Assembly: GCF_938030725.1 (NCBI RefSeq) | Contig: NZ_CALHIQ010000139.1 | Coordinates: 1 to 10,499, forward strand | DNA length: 10,499 bases | Direction of reading: 5' to 3' | Origin: an uncultured Fretibacterium sp. | GTDB lineage: Bacteria > Synergistota > Synergistia > Synergistales > Aminobacteriaceae | Program-made: the position numbers and the translations under genes | The notes under the pieces: generated by a model | Database searches by the model: none | Told to the model about the DNA's origin: nothing | The model's input: the letters and a program-made list of their open reading frames with translations, nothing else | Part shown: piece after piece, positions 6,526 through 10,499 of the stretch | Layout: the number at the start of each line of letters is the position of its first letter | Numbering within the stretch: position 1 is the stretch's first letter

Positions 6526-7191
6526 ATGAAAGAGAACCTGACGGAGATCGTGTTTATCCTCGACCGCAGCGGCTCCATGGGCGGGCTGGAGGCCGACACC
6601 ATCGGCGGCTTCAACGCCATGATCGAGAAGCAGAGGAAGGGGGACGGCGAAGCCCTGGTTTCCACCGTCCTCTTCAGCGACCGGAGCGAGGTCCTCCACG
6701 ACCGCGCGGACGTGAAGGACGTCAGGCCCCTGACGGAGGCGGACTACTTCGTCGGCGGGTCCACCGCGCTGCTGGACGCCATCGGCGGCGCGATCCACCA
6801 CATCGGGAACGTCCACCGGTACGCCCGCCCCGAGGACGTGCCGGAGCGCACCCTGTTCGTGATCACGACCGACGGGCAGGAGAACGCGAGCCGCCGGTAC
6901 GGCATCGAAAAGGTCAGGCAGATGATCGAGCTTGAGAAGAGCCAATACGGCTGGGAGTTCCTGTTCCTCGGCGCCAACATCGACGCGATCGAAACCGCGG
7001 AGCGCTTCGGGATCGGCAGGGACCGCGCCGCAAACTACTGCAGCGACAGCGAGGGGACGCAGCTCAACTACGACGTGATGAGCGAGGCCATCTCCACCGT
7101 CAGGTTCGGCAGGCCCCTGTCCGCCAATTGGAAGCGGCGCATCGACGAGGACTGCCGCAGGCGAGGCGGATGGAGGGGCGACGCGGAATAG
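6526..7191 (+). CDS. Stand-alone von Willebrand factor A (vWA) domain protein
   Basis: 221-residue soluble protein consisting almost entirely of one vWA domain. The metal-ion-dependent adhesion site is complete: DRSGS (D13, S15, S17), the conserved threonine in GGSTALLD (T80) and the aspartate in TTDGQE (D116). Hydrophobic strands such as EIVFILD, ERTLFVITTD and WEFLFLG alternate with helices as expected for the Rossmann-like fold. There is no signal peptide or membrane helix, so it acts in the cytoplasm, probably as a Mg2+-dependent protein-binding scaffold like TerY-type vWA proteins. The ATG has AGGAGGG 7 bases upstream. The closest relatives I recall are in Clostridia. It has its own promoter and converges on the macro-HTH gene with 22 bases between stops. 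The C-terminal tail is arginine-rich. The partner is unknown. Confidence 0.92.
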   Translation: MKENLTEIVFILDRSGSMGGLEADTIGGFNAMIEKQRKGDGEALVSTVLFSDRSEVLHDRADVKDVRPLTEADYFVGGSTALLDAIGGAIHHIGNVHRYARPEDVPERTLFVITTDGQENASRRYGIEKVRQMIELEKSQYGWEFLFLGANIDAIETAERFGIGRDRAANYCSDSEGTQLNYDVMSEAISTVRFGRPLSANWKRRIDEDCRRRGGWRGDAE

Positions 7192-7213
7192 CGCCAAACG
7201 GGATACGCTCCTG

Positions 7214-8278
7214 CTACGCCCCCAGCAGGCTCTGGTTGAAGGCGAAGAGCGCCTCGTTGATCTCGAACACGTTGTAGTTTCCGTTCCGGATGAAGTACTC
7301 GATGATGACGTCGAACTTGCTGCTGCGGGAGAGCGCGAACCCGGCCTTCATCAGCATGTCCTTCGCCTCGTCGAGGGGCAGCTCCAGCGCGATGGCAAAG
7401 GCGAGGGCCGTGGACTTGCTCGGCCGGTAGTCCGCGTCGCTCCTGATCTTCGAGAAGAGCTTCCGGTCGATGTTGGCCTTCTTGTAGCACTCCACGTCCG
7501 TCATGCCCCTTTCGTCGATCTTGCGGAGGAGCATCCGCGAAAAGCTCTCGTCGATCCGGCTCACCACTTCGCTGAGGTTCTCCAGGGGTGCGGCGGGGCC
7601 CATCGGCCCCCTCTTCTGGGCGAGACCTCGGGGGACGCGTTCATGGACTTCGTCGAGGTCCTCCAGGAGCTCGGCGGACCTCATCAGCTCCGCCTCCCAC
7701 TCAGGGAACAGCCTCCTGCGCCGCTGCGCGTCGTTCCTGTCCGCGCGTTCCTCAACGTAGTGATCGTCCACGTACTCCTCGACATCCCGGAACAGCTTCG
7801 CGCTGATCTGGTAGGACCTCCGGTCGAAGATGACGATGTAGACGGTCATGTCGTTCCGAAAGAGAAATTCGCTGATCGTATCGACCGCGACCCGGAGAGC
7901 CTGGTCCTTCGGGTAGCCGTAGGCGCCGGAGGAGATGAGGGGGAAGGCCACGGACTCGCAGCCGTGCTCCCTCGCCAGCTCAAGGGAGGTCCTGTAACAG
8001 GAGGCGAGCAGGTCCCGCTCCCCGTGCCGGCCGTCCCGCCACACCGGGCCGACGGCGTGGATGACGTACCTGCAGGGCAGCCCGTAACCACCGGTGATCT
8101 TTGCGCTTCCCGTCTCACAGCCCCCCAGCGTCCGGCACTCCTCCAGGAGCCCCGCGCCGGCGGCGCGGTGAATACACCCGTCGACGCCGCCTCCGCCCAA
8201 CAACGACGGGTTGGCGGCGTTCACGATGGCGTCCACCTTCATCTTCGTGATGTCGTTCCTGACGATCTCAAGCGGCAT
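7214..8278 (-). CDS. Macro domain protein fused to a C-terminal HTH-like domain
   Basis: 354 residues. The N-terminal macro domain (about 1-170) is of the MacroD/YmdB type: NAANPSLLGGGGVDGCIHRAAG (20-41; shown by N20, N23, the glycine run 28-31, D33 and H37), GCETGSAKITGGYGL (53-67), VIHAVGP (72-78) and FPLISSGAYGYP (112-123). Such domains bind ADP-ribose and often hydrolyse O-acetyl-ADP-ribose or mono-ADP-ribosyl groups; the binding and catalytic residues look intact. A charged linker follows (about 171-230). The C-terminal 120 residues (ERGMTDVECYKKANIDRKLFSKI onward) resemble an Xre/Cro-type helix-turn-helix with a conserved helical tail, suggesting DNA or RNA binding. The ATG has GGGAGGG nine bases upstream. 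It lies 71 bases after lipA with no clear promoter, so read-through from lplA-lipA is likely. The Cys/His pattern of zinc-dependent SirTM-linked macrodomains is not evident. Confidence 0.93.
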   Translation of the reverse strand: MPLEIVRNDITKMKVDAIVNAANPSLLGGGGVDGCIHRAAGAGLLEECRTLGGCETGSAKITGGYGLPCRYVIHAVGPVWRDGRHGERDLLASCYRTSLELAREHGCESVAFPLISSGAYGYPKDQALRVAVDTISEFLFRNDMTVYIVIFDRRSYQISAKLFRDVEEYVDDHYVEERADRNDAQRRRRLFPEWEAELMRSAELLEDLDEVHERVPRGLAQKRGPMGPAAPLENLSEVVSRIDESFSRMLLRKIDERGMTDVECYKKANIDRKLFSKIRSDADYRPSKSTALAFAIALELPLDEAKDMLMKAGFALSRSSKFDVIIEYFIRNGNYNVFEINEALFAFNQSLLGA

Positions 8279-8305
8279 GATACAAGACCCTCCCTCGTCC
8301 AGGCA

Positions 8306-8345
8306 TCAGGCGTCCCACAAACGGCTCCTCCCGCCGGACGCCTGA
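8306..8345 (-). other. Perfect 10-bp inverted repeat between lipA and the macro-HTH gene
   Basis: TCAGGCGTCC (8306-8315) pairs exactly with GGACGCCTGA (8336-8345) around 20 bases. It begins five bases after the lipA stop and ends 27 bases before the macro start. In the minus-strand transcript the loop contains a GGAGGAG run that could form a small inner stem. No T-run follows, so it is not an evident terminator; an RNA-processing or stability element, or an operator for the HTH protein, are alternatives. Confidence 0.55.
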
Positions 8346-8349
8346 GCCC

Positions 8350-9201
8350 TCACAGCGCCTCGGCCTTGTAGGAGCTGCGGACGAACGGCCCCGACGCCAC
8401 CCGCGCGAACCCCAGCTCGAGGGCCTTGATCCGGTAGCGCTCGAAGGTCTCCGGCGTGACGTACTCGTGCACCGCGATGTGCCGCGCGGTGGGCTGAAGG
8501 TACTGCCCCACGGTCAGCATGTCGCAGTCGCCCTCCCTCAGGCGCCTCATGACGTCGATCACCTCGTCCTCCCGCTCTCCCAGCCCGACCATGATGCCCG
8601 ACTTCGTCTTGAAACCCTTGCTCTTGGCGTAGCGGAGGACCGCCAGGGAGCGCTCGAAGTCGGCCTGGGGGCGCACCCTGGGGTAGAGGGCGGGGACCGT
8701 TTCCACGTTGTGGTTCAGGACCTCCGGTCGCTCTGCCAGGATGACGTCCAGCAGGTCCTCTCGCCCCTGCATGTCGGGGATCAGGAGCTCGACGGTCGTC
8801 TCCGGGCACTGCGCCCGAAGCTCCCGGACGCAGGCGGCGAATTGTCCCGCCCCCTGATCGGGCAGGTCGTCCCGCGTGACGGAGGTGATGACGGTATGGC
8901 GAAGCTTCAAAGAGCGGACGGCCGCGGCGACGTGCTCCGGCTCCAGCGGGTCCACGGGGTCGGGGCGCTCCCGGCTGACGTTGCAGAAGGTGCAGTTGCG
9001 CGTGCAGTTCCGCCCCAGGATGATGAAGGTCGCCGTCCTCTTGCCGTAGCACTCCATGCGGTTGGGACAGTTGGCCTCCTGACACACGGTGTTCAGGTGC
9101 AGGGCCTTCAGGAGCGCCTCGACCTCCTGAAACGGGCGCCCTCCCTGAACCTTGATCTTGAGCCACTCAGGCTTCCGCATCGCCGCTCTGGATTCCGTCA
9201 T
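8350..9201 (-). CDS. lipA: Lipoyl synthase
   Basis: 283-residue radical SAM enzyme that inserts two sulfur atoms into protein-bound octanoyl groups to make lipoyl. The auxiliary 4Fe-4S motif C-x4-C-x5-C is at C40, C45 and C51. The radical SAM motif CTRNCTFC is at C66, C70 and C73. The C-terminal RSSY (275-278), which supplies the serine ligand of the auxiliary cluster, is present. Other family marks are NCPNRMECYG, VTRDDLPDQGAGQFA, LIPDMQG, NHNVETVPALYPRVRP and KSGIMVGLGE. The length is typical. The ATG at 9201 has AGGAGG upstream and starts 14 bases after the stop of the second lplA, so the two form an operon. A dedicated octanoyltransferase (LipB/LipM) is absent from the window, so its octanoyl substrate may be made by an LplA copy or by a gene elsewhere. 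Confidence 0.97.
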   Translation of the reverse strand: MTESRAAMRKPEWLKIKVQGGRPFQEVEALLKALHLNTVCQEANCPNRMECYGKRTATFIILGRNCTRNCTFCNVSRERPDPVDPLEPEHVAAAVRSLKLRHTVITSVTRDDLPDQGAGQFAACVRELRAQCPETTVELLIPDMQGREDLLDVILAERPEVLNHNVETVPALYPRVRPQADFERSLAVLRYAKSKGFKTKSGIMVGLGEREDEVIDVMRRLREGDCDMLTVGQYLQPTARHIAVHEYVTPETFERYRIKALELGFARVASGPFVRSSYKAEAL

Positions 9202-9215
9202 GGGCTGTTCCTCCT

Positions 9216-10220
9216 CTATGCGGCGTCCGTGGCCCGGACGGCCAGGACGTCCTGAATCAGGACCTCGTTCTCCATGCCCCGGATGTAGTCGTCAACGCGG
9301 ACCCCCTCAAGCCCCCGGCGCAGCGACTCGCGCTCGATCGCGCAACCCTTCAGGCGCCCGGCCAGCTCGAAGACGTCCCGGTCCCCGAAGAAGTCCCCCA
9401 AAATCTCCGCGTGCTCGATGAGGCTCCGGCCGACCTCCAGGCGATACCCGATCATGCCGAAGGGGTGCCGGACGTCGTAGCGGTGCGTGAACCGGTAGCG
9501 GAGCCCGAAGTTCCACGCCGGGGAGTCGAAGCGCTCCCGCTTGATCCGCAGGACCTCCCGCAGGTCCTCCTGGCGGACGGCGCAGGTTTCGCGGACGCCG
9601 TAGTGCCTCATGAGCTGTTCCTTCAGGTATTCCATGAAATCCCGCACGTCCATGCGGACGTATGGGGCAAGGGTCCCGATCCGGCTGGCGACGGAGCGGA
9701 CCTGCTTGTTCACGAACTTGACGGGGTTGGGGCGCAGCGCCCTCGAGATGGCCTCGTGGTCCACGTCGAACAGGAGCGTCCCGTGGTGCAGCACCCGGTC
9801 TCCGTATCGAAACTGGGCGTTTCCGGAGACCTTTTTGCCCTCCACGGTGATGTCGTTCCGGCCCGTGAACTCCGCGTCGATGCCAAGCCCTTTCAGGGCG
9901 TCGACGACCGGTGAGGCGAACTTGAGGAACGGGTTTTCCTCCTCCCCGCCGCTCCGAAACGGGGCGATGAGGGAGTATTGCAGGTTCCTGAGGTCACAGT
10001 AGATGGCCCCTCCGCCGGAGAGCCGGCGCACCACGCGGATGCCCTTCTCCCGAACGTAGTCGGCGTCGTACTCGCAGAGGGCGTCCTGATTCCGGCCGAT
10101 CAGGATCGTCGGCACGTTCTGCCAGACCATCACGACGTCCTCCTGAAGGTTCTTCAAGAGGTACTCCTCAAGGGCGTGGTTGTACGCGGGGTCGGTGGAC
10201 GGGTTTTCGATCAACAGCAA
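9216..10220 (-). CDS. lplA: Lipoate-protein ligase A homologue, copy 2, with variant active-site motif
   Basis: 334 residues if started at the TTG at 10220. Visible family features are IENPSTDPAYNHALEEYLL near the start, RRLSGGG (65-71), GRNDITVEGKKVSGNAQ (120-136) with the lipoate-contacting lysine, HHGTLLFD (145-152) and a full C-terminal accessory domain. The motif after SGGG reads AIYCDLRNLQYS, where the first copy has AVYHDLGNINYS: His is replaced by Cys, and Gly by Arg. It may use lipoate, octanoate or a related acyl group, or a special acceptor. The TTG at 10220 is preferred because GGAGG lies 8-9 bases upstream; the earlier in-frame TTG at 10256 would place that ribosome site inside the gene and has none of its own. 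First gene of the lplA-lipA-macro run. The two ligases are distant paralogues, not a recent duplication. Confidence 0.9.
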   Translation of the reverse strand: MLLIENPSTDPAYNHALEEYLLKNLQEDVVMVWQNVPTILIGRNQDALCEYDADYVREKGIRVVRRLSGGGAIYCDLRNLQYSLIAPFRSGGEEENPFLKFASPVVDALKGLGIDAEFTGRNDITVEGKKVSGNAQFRYGDRVLHHGTLLFDVDHEAISRALRPNPVKFVNKQVRSVASRIGTLAPYVRMDVRDFMEYLKEQLMRHYGVRETCAVRQEDLREVLRIKRERFDSPAWNFGLRYRFTHRYDVRHPFGMIGYRLEVGRSLIEHAEILGDFFGDRDVFELAGRLKGCAIERESLRRGLEGVRVDDYIRGMENEVLIQDVLAVRATDAA

Positions 10221-10452
10221 CGCTCGGACCTCCTCAATTCGGGGGGTGCCCCTCAAGACGCGCTGCGTCGGGACGCGCCCCCGTATCGCGTCCCGACCCG
10301 ACGCCCTCCACAGCCCGTCGGGCCATTGCCAACGGCCACAGGTGCCGACGCACCAAAACCATCCCGCAGGCGGGCCATTTCCGGTCTGTCGAAGGAGGGG
10401 CCGGGAGGGACTTCATGCCTTAACCTCATGCCTCACAGCACTTTTCCGTATA
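10221..10452 (-). promoter_or_regulatory. Long structured leader of the lplA-lipA-macro run
   Basis: About 225 bases lie between the promoter and the TTG start. An 11-bp perfect stem (10267-10277 with 10287-10297, 9-base loop) is the strongest element. Part of it, GCGTCGGG (10265-10272), can instead pair with CCCGACGC (10297-10304), giving mutually exclusive folds. Smaller stems are GGTGC (10341-10345) with GCACC (10350-10354), and CCCG (10364-10367) with CGGG (10372-10375). The octamer TCATGCCT occurs twice, 13 bases apart (10413-10420 and 10426-10433), near the transcript start. I recognise no known riboswitch consensus. An open frame at 10234-10416 has a non-protein-like translation. Confidence 0.5.
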
Positions 10453-10461
10453 AGTATACCA
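10453..10461 (-). promoter_or_regulatory. Extended -10 promoter of the lplA-lipA-macro run
   Basis: The minus strand reads TGGTATACT, an extended -10 element (TGn plus TATACT at 10453-10458). There is no good -35 hexamer at the expected distance. Transcription would start near 10446, giving a leader of roughly 225 bases before the TTG at 10220. It resembles the promoter at 3600-3608, which also combines an extended -10 with a poor -35. Confidence 0.5.
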
Positions 10462-10499
10462 TGAGCGCTGGACGCGGCACCCAGTGGGGCGAGCGCGGG

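Noticed and set aside
7192..7213. Shared bidirectional terminator between the vWA and macro-HTH genes
   Set aside because: The 22-base gap contains no inverted repeat or T-run.
10221..10256. Upstream TTG start for lplA copy 2 at 10256
   Set aside because: The only good ribosome site (around 10229-10236) lies downstream of it and is ideally placed for the TTG at 10220, where family similarity also begins.
10234..10416. 60-codon minus-strand frame in the lplA copy 2 leader, considered as a leader peptide
   Set aside because: The translation is R/P/A-rich without protein character, the upstream GAGG is a weak ribosome site, and there is no run of regulatory codons.
10221..10452. Known riboswitch (cobalamin, TPP, SAM, glycine, lysine) in the lplA leader
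   Set aside because: I looked for the conserved boxes of these classes and found none.
1..10499. CRISPR array, tRNA genes, insertion sequence or integrase
   Set aside because: No regularly spaced repeats with unique spacers, no tRNA-like cloverleaf with T-loop consensus, and no transposase or recombinase reading frame was found; the only tandem repeat is the in-frame coding repeat in cstA.

Overview
The window looks like a piece of a GC-rich, anaerobic, diderm bacterial chromosome, most likely Synergistota (an oral or gut amino-acid fermenter such as Fretibacterium or a relative). This placement is inferred from the mix of a secreted, autotransporter-like beta-repeat protein (which implies an outer membrane), a short-type CstA transporter, two lipoate ligases and a Clostridia-like vWA gene. 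No marker gene proves it. GTG and TTG starts are frequent (four of nine genes), and Shine-Dalgarno sites are strong. I see no tRNA, rRNA, insertion sequence, integrase or CRISPR array.

Layout, left to right. (1) Positions 1-1244, minus strand: the first 414 codons of a large surface protein with a signal peptide, running off the left edge. (2) 1245-1613: a divergent intergenic region with a promoter for that gene and a weaker candidate for cstA. (3) 1614-3518, plus: a CstA-family transporter carrying an unusual Pro/Ala/Lys/Glu-rich insert with four 17-residue repeats, ending in a clear intrinsic terminator. (4) 3600-5143, plus: an extended -10 promoter, then lplA (copy 1) and a YhhY-like GNAT acetyltransferase one base apart. 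(5) 5195-6296, plus: two AT-richer genes for related small two-helix membrane proteins of unknown function, with a 12-bp inverted repeat over the stop of the first. (6) 6297-7191, plus: a long hairpin, a promoter and a stand-alone vWA protein. (7) 10220 back to 7214, minus: lplA (copy 2), lipA and a macro domain-HTH fusion in one colinear run behind a long structured leader. The macro gene converges on the vWA gene with 22 bases between the stops.

Functional themes. Protein lipoylation is handled by salvage (two LplA-type ligases, one with altered active-site residues) and by sulfur insertion (LipA). No octanoyltransferase is visible. The lipoylated targets, such as the glycine cleavage H protein or 2-oxoacid dehydrogenases, lie outside the window. 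CstA relatives import pyruvate or peptides, so it could feed such enzymes, but that is inference. The macro domain implies removal or reading of ADP-ribose. Its position behind lplA-lipA recalls the known operons in which lipoylation controls sirtuin-type ADP-ribosylation (SirTM, GcvH-L, LplA2, macrodomain), although SirTM and GcvH-L are not seen here. The lplA-lipA-macro/HTH run facing a vWA gene is the best candidate for an unrecognised functional module.
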